Positions 1 through 9,197 are shown, numbered from the stretch's first letter. The stretch: DNA of 64,000 bases from Nocardia bovistercoris (GCF_015674855.1 NZ_JADMLG010000007.1:310001-374000), one strand, 5' to 3'. Translations and numbers: made by a program. The notes: generated from the letters alone by a model not told the origin.

Positions 1-1
1 C

Positions 2-1228
2 GCGGTGAGCGCCGCGCTGGTCACCTCGTGCTCCTCGGACGGCATCTACAGCATTCCGCTGCCCGGCGGCGCCGATGTCGGCGCGCATCCGATGACCATC
101 GAGATCCGCTTCGACGACGTGCTCGATCTGGTGCCGCAGGCCGCGGTCAAGGTCGAGGGCGTGCCGGTGGGCCGGGTCGAGGAGATCAGCGTCGGCAAGG
201 ACCAGTGGACCGCGAGCGTGCGGACGCTGGTGAACTCCTCGGTCGATCTGCCCGCGAACGCGCGCGCCGAGGTGCGGCAGTCGAATCTGCTCGGCGAGAA
301 GTTCATCGAACTGTCCAAGCCGCCCGCCGATCCCGATCCGGCGAAACTCGCGAACGGCGCGGTCATCCCGGTCGACCGCACCCGGCACGCCACCGAGGTC
401 GAACAGGTGCTCGGCGCGATGTCGTTGCTGCTCAACGGCGGCGGCGTCGCGCAGTTGCAGCCGATCGTGACCGAACTCAACAAGACTTTCGAGGGCCGCG
501 AGGACAAGGTCCGGTCCCTGCTCGAACAGGCGAACACGCTGATCGGCGGGTTGAACGAGCAGGTCGATGACATCACGAGGGCGATCGACGGTCTCGCGAC
601 GCTCAGCGGTCGGGTGAGCACCCAGACCGATCAGATCGCGAAGATCCTCGACGAATTGCCGCGCGGTGTGAAGATTCTCGAGGAGCAGCGCCCGCAGTTG
701 GTCGCGCTGCTGGCCCAGTTGGACCGGGTCGGCCAGGCCGGTTTCGACGTGTTGAACAAGTCGAACGCCGATCTCATCGCGGGCCTGGTCTCGCTGCGTC
801 CGACCTTGCAGGAATTGGGCCGTGCCGCACCGGATCTGGTGACCGCGCTGCCGTTGATCCCCACCTATCCGTTCCCGGATTCGACGCTGGCGGGCACCTT
901 CGGCGGATCGGTCAACACCTTCCTCTCGGTGGACGGCGAAATCGGCGTCCTGTTGAGCAATCTCGGTGTCGGCAAAGGTGATCCGGTCTATGTTCCGCCG
1001 GTCGGGCGGCCGGTGCCGGTGAATCCGAGCAATCCTTACTACAACGGCAACGGCGCGCATCCGGGGTGGCCGACGATCTCGCTGGTTCCGCTGCCCGCGA
1101 CGCTCGCGCAGGTCGTGCCGAACGGTGTGCCCGCCGTGCCGAATCCGCTCGGTCCGCTGCTCGAACAGTTCGGCGTGGAGAACCAAGGCGGTCGGCCCGT
1201 ACAACCCGGACAGGAAGGGCAGCGATGA
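2..1228 (+). CDS. Mce family lipoprotein (MceE/LprK-like), 5' truncated by window edge
   Basis: The visible part opens with Leu-Val-Thr-Ser-Cys, a lipobox with Cys at the ninth codon after the GTG at base 5. That leaves no room for a full signal peptide, so the true start lies upstream of the window. An MlaD/Mce domain follows (about residues 30-110, with the GVPVGRVEEI segment), then a helical region and a Pro/Asn/Gly-rich tail. In mycobacteria the lipid-anchored Mce subunit is the fifth Mce gene of the operon and forms part of a hexameric lipid-import channel across the periplasm. The stop overlaps the next start as ATGA, and the next gene is the sixth Mce subunit, which fits MceE. The lipid substrate cannot be inferred. 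Confidence 0.93.
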   Translation, partial: AVSAALVTSCSSDGIYSIPLPGGADVGAHPMTIEIRFDDVLDLVPQAAVKVEGVPVGRVEEISVGKDQWTASVRTLVNSSVDLPANARAEVRQSNLLGEKFIELSKPPADPDPAKLANGAVIPVDRTRHATEVEQVLGAMSLLLNGGGVAQLQPIVTELNKTFEGREDKVRSLLEQANTLIGGLNEQVDDITRAIDGLATLSGRVSTQTDQIAKILDELPRGVKILEEQRPQLVALLAQLDRVGQAGFDVLNKSNADLIAGLVSLRPTLQELGRAAPDLVTALPLIPTYPFPDSTLAGTFGGSVNTFLSVDGEIGVLLSNLGVGKGDPVYVPPVGRPVPVNPSNPYYNGNGAHPGWPTISLVPLPATLAQVVPNGVPAVPNPLGPLLEQFGVENQGGRPVQPGQEGQR

Positions 1229-2466
1229 CGCGTCTGGTGCGCTACCAGTTGATCGCCTTCGGGTTGATCGCCGTCCTCGGCGTCAGCTACGTCGGCGCTC
1301 GCTACGTCCGGCTGGACGAGATGTTCGGGTTCGGGCTCTACCAGGTGCGCGTGCAGGCGAAGGAGACCGGAGGACTCTACAAGGGCGCCGAGGTCACCTA
1401 TCGCGGCGTGCCGGTGGGGCGGGTCGGTGATCTGGCCATCGATCCCGCCGGTGTCGTGGTGACCCTCGACATCGAGTCGAGCGCGCCCAAGATCCCCGGC
1501 TCGGCCAAGGCCGTCGTCGCGAATCGCTCGGCCATCGGCGAGCAGTACGTCGACCTGCAGCCGGATTCCGACAGCGGGCCCTATCTGCGCGACGGTTCAG
1601 TGATCGTCGGCGCGAGTACGCCGATCTCGGTCGAGGAACTCGTCGCCAGCGTCGACCACCTGACCAGCACGGTGGACCTGGCCGCGCTGCACACCACGGT
1701 CACCGAACTCGGCAAGGCGTTCAACGGCAAGGGCGACGACCTGCGCGTCCTGATCGAATCGCTGAACACCTTCACCGAGAGCTTCAAGGACGCGCTGCCG
1801 CAGACGGTCACGCTGATCGAGGACGGCCGTATCGCCCTCGGCACGCAGGCCGAACAGTCGGCGGCGATCCGACAGTTCAGCGACGGACTCGATCAGCTCA
1901 CCGCGCAACTGCGTTCCAGCGACCCGGCCATCCGCAGGCTGATCGGCACCGGCACCGACGCGGGCACCCAGATCGGCGCGCTACTGAAGGAGAGCGGCGG
2001 CGCCCTGACCCAGGACCTGACGAACCTGCGGACCCTGTTGCAGACCATCTCGCCGAAGTTCTACGCACTGCAACCGCTGCTGATCATGCTGCCCGGGCTC
2101 TCGGTGGGCGCCTCGGCGACCGCGCCCGGCGACGGCACGAGCCACTTCGGCCTTGTGCTCGAGGTGAACAATCCGCCCGCCTGTACCGTCGGGTACGAGG
2201 GAACGCGCCGGATTCTGGAGCAGATGAAGGCGCAGAACCCGAACTTCGACGATTCCAAGGACGATTTCCCGTTCAACAAAGACGCGAAGTGCACCGTGCC
2301 GCAGGGTAATCCGAGCGCGGTGCGGGGCGGCGCGCGGGCCGACACGGCCGATCCGAGCATCCCGCAGCCGTGGGACGACGTTCCCAAAACCGATCCGGAG
2401 AAGCTGAATCTGAACCCGATCGCCGTGCAGATGGCGACCCTGCTAGGGGTTACGCCGAAGCGGTGA
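1225..2466 (+). CDS. Mce family protein, MceF-like
   Basis: A 413-residue Mce subunit. It has an N-terminal signal anchor (about residues 7-25), an MlaD domain (about 38-115, with the GVPVGRVGDL segment), a long coiled or helical region rich in Leu/Thr (about 150-330), and a polar tail containing a few Cys residues (CTVGYEG and KCTVPQG). This matches the sixth and last Mce protein of an operon that imports lipids or sterols. The ATG overlaps the preceding stop by four bases, so translation is probably coupled. The next gene's GTG in turn overlaps this stop. Identification as MceF rests on domain layout and position after a lipobox-bearing MceE. Confidence 0.92.
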   Translation: MTRLVRYQLIAFGLIAVLGVSYVGARYVRLDEMFGFGLYQVRVQAKETGGLYKGAEVTYRGVPVGRVGDLAIDPAGVVVTLDIESSAPKIPGSAKAVVANRSAIGEQYVDLQPDSDSGPYLRDGSVIVGASTPISVEELVASVDHLTSTVDLAALHTTVTELGKAFNGKGDDLRVLIESLNTFTESFKDALPQTVTLIEDGRIALGTQAEQSAAIRQFSDGLDQLTAQLRSSDPAIRRLIGTGTDAGTQIGALLKESGGALTQDLTNLRTLLQTISPKFYALQPLLIMLPGLSVGASATAPGDGTSHFGLVLEVNNPPACTVGYEGTRRILEQMKAQNPNFDDSKDDFPFNKDAKCTVPQGNPSAVRGGARADTADPSIPQPWDDVPKTDPEKLNLNPIAVQMATLLGVTPKR

Positions 2467-3440
2467 CCAGGACCGACGACGTTAGGGTGCCTGTCGTGAA
2501 CATCGATCTTTCCAAGGAACAACCGGGGGCGGTCGAACCGGATACCGAGGAATCCGATGCCGATCCGACGCCCGAAGCCGATGCCACCGCGCGGCGTGCC
2601 GATGACGCCGTGCGCGGTGCTGATGACGCGGCACTCGCGGGCGGCGGTGCGGCGCGGGCCGCTGACGATGGCACGGCAAAGGGTGGTGGCGAGGCAGACG
2701 CAGCCGTCGCCACCGAGGACGCGTCGCGGGCAGTTGATGGCAAGCGCGGGTGGCGCGGCGGGGCGGCGAAGTCGGCGCGAGTGACCGAGGTCTCCTCCGA
2801 TGCGCCGCGGCGCGCGCCGGTCGCGGTCACGGCGGTCGCGGTCGGCGCCCTGGTTGTGGCATTGATCACCGCACTGTGGTTCGGCGGTACCTGGGCGCGC
2901 GCGGCGTTCCTCACCGACGGCCCCCGCGTGTCCGCGCGGGACAGCGCGCTGGACGCGGCGCGGCAGGCGGCCATCAATATGACCTCGATGAATCTGGACG
3001 ACGTGCCGGGGTCGCTGGCGATGGCCCGCTCATCGATGACCGGCGCGATCCTGGAATCGGCGCAGAAGAATCAGCAGCAGTCCGAGCAGTTGGCCGCCCA
3101 GGCGGGGGTCGGCATGCAGGCCAAGGTGCTCGGCGCCTCGCTCACGGCGTTGAACAGCGAGAACGACAAGGCGACCGCGCTGGTGGTGCTCCAGGTCACC
3201 GAATCGAAAGCCGACAAGTCGGTTTCGGATTACCGGTACACGTGGAGTCTGGACATGACCAAGGTGGACGACGTGTGGAAGGCCGAGCAGGTCGCTTCGC
3301 TGGCGCAGCCGGTCCTGGTGGACGGCGCGGGCCCCGGGGGCCTCGGACAGCCCGCCCAGTCCGGCGGCGCGCAGCAGCCGGGTACGGCACAGCCCGCAGC
3401 ACCGTCCGAGCCGGCCCCGGCGCCGCGGCCGGGATCGTAG
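2463..3440 (+). CDS. Mce-associated membrane protein
   Basis: 325 residues from the GTG that overlaps the mceF stop (GTGA). A second in-frame GTG at 2496 is the alternative start. The first ~110 residues are low-complexity Ala/Asp/Glu/Gly, probably cytoplasmic. One transmembrane helix follows (about 119-141), then an outer-face domain of about 150 residues and a Pro/Ala/Gly tail. The outer domain (SARDSALDAARQAA..., then YTWSLDMTKVDDVWK) has the NTF2-like look of Mce-associated proteins. In mycobacteria these are encoded just after the six mce genes and are reported to stabilise Mce complexes. The acidic N-terminus is unusually long. Function is inferred from family and position. Confidence 0.85.
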   Translation: MTRTDDVRVPVVNIDLSKEQPGAVEPDTEESDADPTPEADATARRADDAVRGADDAALAGGGAARAADDGTAKGGGEADAAVATEDASRAVDGKRGWRGGAAKSARVTEVSSDAPRRAPVAVTAVAVGALVVALITALWFGGTWARAAFLTDGPRVSARDSALDAARQAAINMTSMNLDDVPGSLAMARSSMTGAILESAQKNQQQSEQLAAQAGVGMQAKVLGASLTALNSENDKATALVVLQVTESKADKSVSDYRYTWSLDMTKVDDVWKAEQVASLAQPVLVDGAGPGGLGQPAQSGGAQQPGTAQPAAPSEPAPAPRPGS

Positions 3441-3449
3441 GAGATACCG

Positions 3450-4142
3450 ATGAACACTCGCAGGCCGGTCAATCGGGTCACCTCCAAGCGTCGTCCGTCC
3501 GCGGGCGCGATCACACGTCCGCGCAAGGTCGCGGGTCGCGTGCCGCACCCGGTGTCGAGCGCGGCCGAAGCGGTCGCGCAGACCCCGCCATCGCGTGGTG
3601 CGCGGGCCGAGGGGGCATCGGACGCGCCGCCTCGGCGTCGGTTCGGGCGCCCAGGATCATCCTGGACGGTCGTTATAGGAAGTCTGGTCGCCGCGGTGCT
3701 GCTGGCCGGATTCGCGGCCGTGGCGGCGACCCGTCCCGGTGTGAACGATTCCAACGCGGCCTTCGTCGACACGGCGGGCACCGAGGAGGTGCGCGCGGCC
3801 GCCGAGCACGCGCTGCACACCATCTACGCCTACGACATCAAGGACATCGACGGCTATCAGGCGGCGGTGCGCTCGGTGGTAACCGGCGCCATGCTCACCG
3901 ATCTGGACAAGTTCGCCGACACCACGATCAGCGCCATAAAACAGTCCCAGACCAGCGCAGATGCCAGGGTGGAACCGATCGGTGTGACAATGCTCACCGA
4001 TGATCGGGCGGAGTTGCTGGTCAATCTCGTCGTGAGTTCGACCAAGGGTGGCGCGGCCCAGCAGAGCGTGGCGGGTCCGGTGGTGCTTCGCATGCAGAAG
4101 GTGGACGGCCGCTGGCTGGCGAGTGACATCGTCGACCGATGA
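3450..4142 (+). CDS. Mce-associated membrane protein
   Basis: 230 residues, starting at an ATG nine bases after the preceding stop, with GGAG just upstream. It has a basic Arg/Pro-rich cytoplasmic N-terminus of about 70 residues and one transmembrane helix (about 72-94). The outer domain resembles that of the previous gene (EEVRAAAEHALHTIYAYD, ending VDGRWLASDIVDR), so the two are probably paralogues from the same family. It is the last gene of the mce operon. 531 bases without a convincing gene separate it from rpoB. A role in stabilising the Mce transporter is inferred from family knowledge; nothing in the sequence gives a catalytic activity. Confidence 0.83.
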   Translation: MNTRRPVNRVTSKRRPSAGAITRPRKVAGRVPHPVSSAAEAVAQTPPSRGARAEGASDAPPRRRFGRPGSSWTVVIGSLVAAVLLAGFAAVAATRPGVNDSNAAFVDTAGTEEVRAAAEHALHTIYAYDIKDIDGYQAAVRSVVTGAMLTDLDKFADTTISAIKQSQTSADARVEPIGVTMLTDDRAELLVNLVVSSTKGGAAQQSVAGPVVLRMQKVDGRWLASDIVDR

Positions 4143-4673
4143 CCGTGAATGTGCTAAGTCGTGGTGCGGCAGCGGATCTCGTCGCGGTCTCGCGGCGTGT
4201 CCGTGCGGTGTGGCGCTGGAAACCGCCACTTGACGAGTTTCGCCGGACACGTCACGCTATTCACAACAGCGGCAGCTGTCACAGTGGCTCCAGACAGCCT
4301 CGCCGGTGCCGGATAGACCCTGCCCTCGACGCAGCCAGCGTTCGGGCGCGGGCCTCGGCGCCGGAACGGGGTCGCCGGTGAGCCTCGTGACCGGGGTCGG
4401 AGGTCGGATCGTGAGGTCCGGCGCGCCGGCCGCGTGATCATTCACACGGGTGGTACTTTGACACGCCCGTGTATGTAGGTGTAAGTTTGGACGTTGCGCT
4501 GGCTGCCTCCTGTCCATCACCTCAATTCGCACTCGTAAGTGCCACCTTTCCGGTGTGCTTTCGTTGTTGCCTGTTCGGGTTCGTGTGGGTCGTGACCAGC
4601 GAGAATCGCATCGAGCAAGAAAAGAACGAAGCAGGCAAGCGACGGTCGCGGACCACCACGCGACGCGCGTGAG
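4143..4673. other. Intergenic region: mce operon end to rpoB leader
   Basis: 531 bp without a convincing gene. An 80-codon frame opening at 4139 in the mce-associated stop is Arg/Ser-rich and has none of the codon pattern of real genes here. The second half holds a promoter-like sequence (4458-4487) and a roughly 180-nt untranslated leader for rpoB. Confidence 0.6.
4458..4487 (+). promoter_or_regulatory. Predicted sigma-A-type promoter for rpoB
   Basis: A TTGACA hexamer at 4458-4463 is followed after 18 bp by TAAGTT at 4482-4487, which fits the actinobacterial TANNNT -10 pattern. The predicted start near 4494 gives a 5' leader of about 180 nt. The sequence match is direct; use as the rpoB promoter is inferred. 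Confidence 0.55.
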
Positions 4674-7600
4674 GTGCTGGAAGGACGCATCTTGGCAGTC
4701 TCCACCCAGACCAAGGCAGTTGCCGGAATCCCCGGAGCCCCGTTGCGGGTGTCTTTCGCGAAGATCCGTGAACCCTTGGAGGTGCCCGGACTTCTCGACC
4801 TACAGACGGATTCTTTCGCATGGTTGATCGGCTCGCCGTCTTGGCGTGAAAAGGTCGCCGCCCGCGGCGACGTCGGGCTAGTCGGGGGGCTCGAGGAGGT
4901 GCTCGAGGAACTCTCGCCGATCGAGGATTTCTCCGGCTCCATGTCACTGTCGTTCTCCGACCCTCGTTTCGAAGAGGTCAAGGCCTCCATCGACGAGTGC
5001 AAAGACAAGGACATGACCTACGCGGCGCCGCTGTTCGTGACCGCCGAGTTCATCAACAACAACACCGGTGAGATCAAGAGCCAGACGGTCTTCATGGGTG
5101 ATTTCCCGATGATGACCGACAAGGGCACGTTCATCATCAACGGCACCGAGCGCGTCGTCGTGTCGCAGCTCGTGCGCTCGCCGGGTGTCTACTTCGACCA
5201 CTCGGTCGACAAGGGCACCGAGAAGGATCTGCACAGCGTTCGGGTCATCCCGTCGCGCGGCGCGTGGCTGGAGTTCGACGTCGACAAGCGCGACACCGTC
5301 GGCGTCCGCATCGACCGCAAGCGCCGCCAGCCGGTCACCGTGCTGCTCAAGGCGCTCGGCTGGACCACCGAGGAGATCGTCGAGCGTTACGGCTTCTCCG
5401 AGATCATGATGTCGACCCTCGAGAAGGACAACACCGCGGGTCAGGACGAGGCGCTGCTCGACATCTACCGCAAGCTGCGTCCGGGCGAGCCGCCGACGAA
5501 GGAGTCGGCGCAGACCCTGTTGGAGAACCTGTTCTTCAAGGAGAAGCGCTACGACCTCGCGCGCGTCGGTCGCTACAAGATCAACAAGAAGCTGGGCATC
5601 CACCTCGGCGAGCAGGTCACCGGCTCGGTACTGACGAAGGAAGACATCGTCAGCACCATCGAGTACCTGGTGCGCCTGCACGCGGGCGACAAGGGCATGA
5701 CGGCGCCGGGTGGCGAAGAGGTTCCGGTCGAGGTCGACGACATCGACCACTTCGGCAACCGTCGTCTGCGCACCGTGGGCGAGCTGATCCAGAACCAGAT
5801 CCGGGTCGGCCTCTCGCGTATGGAGCGTGTGGTGCGCGAGCGGATGACCACCCAGGACGTCGAGGCGATCACGCCGCAGACCCTGATCAACATCCGCCCG
5901 GTCGTCGCCGCGATCAAGGAGTTCTTCGGAACCTCCCAGCTGTCGCAGTTCATGGACCAGAACAACCCGCTCTCCGGACTCACCCACAAGCGTCGCCTGT
6001 CGGCGCTGGGTCCGGGCGGTCTGTCCCGTGAGCGCGCCGGTCTGGAAGTCCGCGACGTGCACCCATCGCACTACGGCCGCATGTGCCCGATCGAGACCCC
6101 GGAAGGCCCGAACATCGGCCTGATCGGTTCGCTGTCGGTGTACGCGCGGGTCAACCCGTTCGGTTTCATCGAGACCCCGTACCGCAAGGTCGTCGACGGC
6201 CGCGTCACCGACGAGGTGCGCTACCTCACCGCCGACGAGGAGGACAGGCACGTCCGCGCCCAGGCGAATTCGCCGGTGGACGCCGATGGCCGCTTCCTCG
6301 AGGATCGGGTGCTCTGCCGTCGTGGCAACGAGGAGAACGAACTCGTCGCCGCCGCCGAGGTGGACTACATGGATGTGTCGCCGCGTCAGATGGTGTCGGT
6401 GGCGACGGCGATGATTCCGTTCCTGGAGCACGATGACGCGAACCGTGCGTTGATGGGTGCGAATATGCAGCGTCAGGCGGTGCCGTTGATTCGGTCGGAG
6501 TCTCCGATCGTTGGTACGGGTATGGAGTTGCGTGCCGCGGTGGATGCCGGTGATGTGGTGGTCAACGAGAAGCCGGGTGTGGTCGAGGAGGTCTCCGCCG
6601 ATTATGTGACGGTGATGGCCGATGACGGGTCGCGTAAGTCGTATCGGATGCGTAAGTTCAACCGGTCGAATCAGGGCACGTGTTCGAATCAGCGTCCGAT
6701 CGTGGACGAGGGTCAGCGGGTGGAGTCCGGTCAGGTACTCGCGGACGGGCCGTGCACCGAGAACGGTGAGATGGCACTGGGTAAGAACTTGTTGGTGGCG
6801 GTGATGCCGTGGGAGGGCCACAACTACGAGGACGCGATCATCCTGTCGCAGCGGTTGGTGGAAGAGGACGTGTTGACCTCGATCCATATCGAGGAACACG
6901 AGATCGACGCGCGTGACACCAAGTTGGGTGCCGAGGAGATCACTCGGGATATCCCCAACGTCTCCGACGAGGTGCTCGCCGATCTGGACGAGCGGGGGAT
7001 CGTGCGGATCGGTGCGGAGGTGCGTGACGGTGACATCCTGGTGGGCAAGGTCACTCCGAAGGGTGAGACCGAGCTGACGCCGGAGGAGCGGTTGTTGCGG
7101 GCGATCTTCGGGGAGAAGGCGCGTGAGGTGCGTGACACCTCGCTCAAGGTGCCCCATGGTGAGTCGGGCAAGGTGATCGGTATCCGGGTGTTCTCCCGTG
7201 AGGACGACGACGATCTGCCGCCGGGTGTGAACGAGTTGGTGCGTGTGTACGTGGCGCAGAAACGTAAGATCCAGGACGGTGACAAGCTCGCGGGGCGGCA
7301 CGGGAACAAGGGTGTGATCGGTAAGATCCTGCCCACCGAGGACATGCCGTTCCTGCCGGACGGGACCCCGATCGACATCATCTTGAACACCCACGGTGTG
7401 CCGCGGCGTATGAACATCGGTCAGATCCTGGAGACCCATCTGGGGTGGATCGGTAAGGCCGGGTGGCGGGTGGATGTCGCCGGTGACGGGACGCGTCCGG
7501 AGTGGGCCAAGGCGTTGCCGGAGCAGATGTTGGGCGCGCCCGCGGATTCCAATATCGCGACCCCGGTGTTCGACGGTGCGCGGGAGGAGGAGTTGACCGG

Positions 7601-8156
7601 GTTGCTGGCCTCGACTCTGCCCAACCGGGACGGGGAACGCATGGTCGACGACGACGGTAAGGCGATCCTGTTCGACGGGCGTTCCGGTGAGCCGTTCCCG
7701 TATCCGGTGGCGGTGGGTTACATGTACATCCTGAAGTTGCACCATTTGGTCGACGACAAGATCCACGCGCGTTCGACCGGTCCGTACTCGATGATCACCC
7801 AGCAGCCGTTGGGTGGTAAGGCCCAGTTCGGTGGTCAGCGGTTCGGGGAGATGGAGTGCTGGGCCATGCAGGCCTACGGCGCCGCCTACACCCTGCAAGA
7901 ACTCTTGACCATCAAGTCCGACGACGTGGTCGGTCGGGTCAAGGTCTACGAAGCCATCGTCAAGGGCGAGAACATCCCCGAGCCCGGCATCCCCGAATCG
8001 TTCAAGGTCCTGCTCAAAGAACTCCAGTCCCTGTGCCTCAACGTCGAAGTGCTCTCCGCGGGATCGGCGATCGAACTGGCGCGGACCGACGACGACACCG
8101 ACCGCGCCGCGGCCGACCTCGGAATCACCTTGTCCCGTAACGAATCCGCTTCATAG
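4674..8156 (+). CDS. rpoB: DNA-directed RNA polymerase subunit beta
   Basis: 1160 residues, the usual actinobacterial length. It catalyses RNA synthesis as the beta subunit of RNA polymerase. The rifampicin region reads SQFMDQNNPLSGLTHKRRLS, the susceptible form with the His and Ser most often mutated in resistance both intact. The GTG at 4674 (Met-Leu-Glu-Gly) is used here. A TTG at 4692 has a better ribosome site (GGAAGG at 4679-4684), as in M. tuberculosis rpoB, and may be the true start. Odd points: rpoC does not follow; the C-terminus (LNVEVLSAGSAIELARTDDD) departs from the usual actinobacterial tail; and Leu TTG codons are concentrated between about 6400 and 7850. This could be the main rpoB, an rpoB2-type second copy, or a recombinant of the two. 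Confidence 0.97.
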   Translation: MLEGRILAVSTQTKAVAGIPGAPLRVSFAKIREPLEVPGLLDLQTDSFAWLIGSPSWREKVAARGDVGLVGGLEEVLEELSPIEDFSGSMSLSFSDPRFEEVKASIDECKDKDMTYAAPLFVTAEFINNNTGEIKSQTVFMGDFPMMTDKGTFIINGTERVVVSQLVRSPGVYFDHSVDKGTEKDLHSVRVIPSRGAWLEFDVDKRDTVGVRIDRKRRQPVTVLLKALGWTTEEIVERYGFSEIMMSTLEKDNTAGQDEALLDIYRKLRPGEPPTKESAQTLLENLFFKEKRYDLARVGRYKINKKLGIHLGEQVTGSVLTKEDIVSTIEYLVRLHAGDKGMTAPGGEEVPVEVDDIDHFGNRRLRTVGELIQNQIRVGLSRMERVVRERMTTQDVEAITPQTLINIRPVVAAIKEFFGTSQLSQFMDQNNPLSGLTHKRRLSALGPGGLSRERAGLEVRDVHPSHYGRMCPIETPEGPNIGLIGSLSVYARVNPFGFIETPYRKVVDGRVTDEVRYLTADEEDRHVRAQANSPVDADGRFLEDRVLCRRGNEENELVAAAEVDYMDVSPRQMVSVATAMIPFLEHDDANRALMGANMQRQAVPLIRSESPIVGTGMELRAAVDAGDVVVNEKPGVVEEVSADYVTVMADDGSRKSYRMRKFNRSNQGTCSNQRPIVDEGQRVESGQVLADGPCTENGEMALGKNLLVAVMPWEGHNYEDAIILSQRLVEEDVLTSIHIEEHEIDARDTKLGAEEITRDIPNVSDEVLADLDERGIVRIGAEVRDGDILVGKVTPKGETELTPEERLLRAIFGEKAREVRDTSLKVPHGESGKVIGIRVFSREDDDDLPPGVNELVRVYVAQKRKIQDGDKLAGRHGNKGVIGKILPTEDMPFLPDGTPIDIILNTHGVPRRMNIGQILETHLGWIGKAGWRVDVAGDGTRPEWAKALPEQMLGAPADSNIATPVFDGAREEELTGLLASTLPNRDGERMVDDDGKAILFDGRSGEPFPYPVAVGYMYILKLHHLVDDKIHARSTGPYSMITQQPLGGKAQFGGQRFGEMECWAMQAYGAAYTLQELLTIKSDDVVGRVKVYEAIVKGENIPEPGIPESFKVLLKELQSLCLNVEVLSAGSAIELARTDDDTDRAAADLGITLSRNESAS

Positions 8157-8165
8157 CGCGACCGA

Positions 8166-8194
8166 CGGTCGCCGCGCCGGGTGCGCGGCGACCG
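8166..8194. terminator. GC-rich bidirectional hairpin between convergent genes
   Basis: A perfect 12-bp stem (8166-8177 pairing with 8183-8194) around a 5-nt loop, ten bases after the rpoB stop and ten before the stop of the convergent gene. There is no T tract, as is common for actinobacterial terminators. The pairing is directly visible; terminator activity is inferred. Confidence 0.7.
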
Positions 8195-8203
8195 CGACTC
8201 GGG

Positions 8204-8560
8204 TCAGCGCACGCCGTGCGGCACTCCGGTGGACACGAGTCCGGCGTTGATCAGCGTATTGAGCGCGGCGACCTTGCGCGGGCAGTGATCGAGTTTGCAG
8301 TCGCGGTGGATCTGCACCTCACGCCGCGCCTCGGCCACCTCGAACGGCTCCGCGGGCAGGTCGTGGCTCGGCCTGCGCAGCGCGGCCTCCTCGACCCACT
8401 CCCGAGGCACCTCCGACCCGACAACCGGGCCGGGCACCCGAGGCTCCCGGCGATCGAGTGCGTCGATCTTGCCGACCGCGAGCACCATCACCGCGACGAG
8501 CAACGCCACCGCACCGGCTCCGGCGAGCCCGCCGTACAGCAGCGAATCAGTCCACGACAT
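8204..8560 (-). CDS. Small single-pass membrane protein, unknown function
   Basis: 118 residues from an ATG preceded by GGAGAAGGG at a good distance. A longer frame opening at 8635 lacks such a site. One transmembrane helix lies near the N-terminus (about residues 8-30, LLYGGLAGAGAVALLVAVMV). The cytoplasmic remainder is charged, with a CKLDHC motif (two Cys five apart) near residue 90 and a helix ending KVAALNTLINAGLV. I do not recognise the family. The Cys pair could bind a metal or form a disulphide, but two residues are too few to claim it. It converges on rpoB, with the strong hairpin between them. Confidence 0.7.
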   Translation of the reverse strand: MSWTDSLLYGGLAGAGAVALLVAVMVLAVGKIDALDRREPRVPGPVVGSEVPREWVEEAALRRPSHDLPAEPFEVAEARREVQIHRDCKLDHCPRKVAALNTLINAGLVSTGVPHGVR

Positions 8561-9197
8561 CGCACAACCCTTCTCCGTTCGGGCCGCCTCCGACGCGCCC
8601 CGAAACTGAATATCGACCCGCACAACACATTCCATGATCAGACCGGTCGACCATCATTCGCCGTTCGACGCCCGCGCGACACGGAACGCCGACCGATGAC
8701 GCGCGTCCGGAGCGTGGATGTGATCCTCGCGCCGGTTTGCCGCATGGTGACCTCGAGTACTGGTGAATGCCGTCGATGACGGGAATCGGAACTCGGCCCG
8801 ATTCGACCGCTCACCGCATTGTGCGCGTAACGCTCGAGACCGCTGCTGACGATAGACCACCCGGCGACACGGCGCGGACTTCCGCGTGACGTGGATGCCG
8901 CTCGCGCGGTGCCCGAACGGCAAGCGCGGCAACCATTTCAGCGGCGCATCTCACACTCGGCGGAGGAATCCATCGGGCCGACCATGGTCAGGGTCGTACG
9001 ACCATGCCGGTTACACATCACACCCCGCCGACACCGAGTGACCAAGATCGCACGAAATCCGGTGGATCACGAAAAATCGCACCGGTCGGAGTGATTCGGC
9101 GCGCGCCGATCAGATCCCCCGCTTCGTGACGCGCGACGACGACCGGGCGCCCACGGATCGGGAACATCGCGGTCCCCTCGTTCGTGTCCGGGCCGTG
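8561..9197. other. 637-bp intergenic stretch with no visible gene
   Basis: Both strands carry only short Arg/His/Pro-rich frames without ribosome sites or recognisable motifs. I see no tRNA, repeat or strong hairpin. It may hold the promoter of the small membrane protein gene on the minus strand. Confidence 0.5.

Noticed and set aside
4139..4381. 80-codon frame overlapping the last Mce-associated stop
   Set aside because: The ATGA overlap looks inviting, but the product is Arg/Ser-rich with no coding bias or domain, and it lies before the rpoB promoter.
5930..6010. Possible rifampicin-resistance rpoB copy
   Set aside because: The resistance-determining region has the susceptible residues, including the key His and Ser, so the sequence does not support resistance.
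4944..7898. 984-codon open frame antisense to rpoB
   Set aside because: It mirrors the rpoB codons on the other strand and gives a His/Arg/Leu-rich product with no domain. Such shadows are expected at this GC content.
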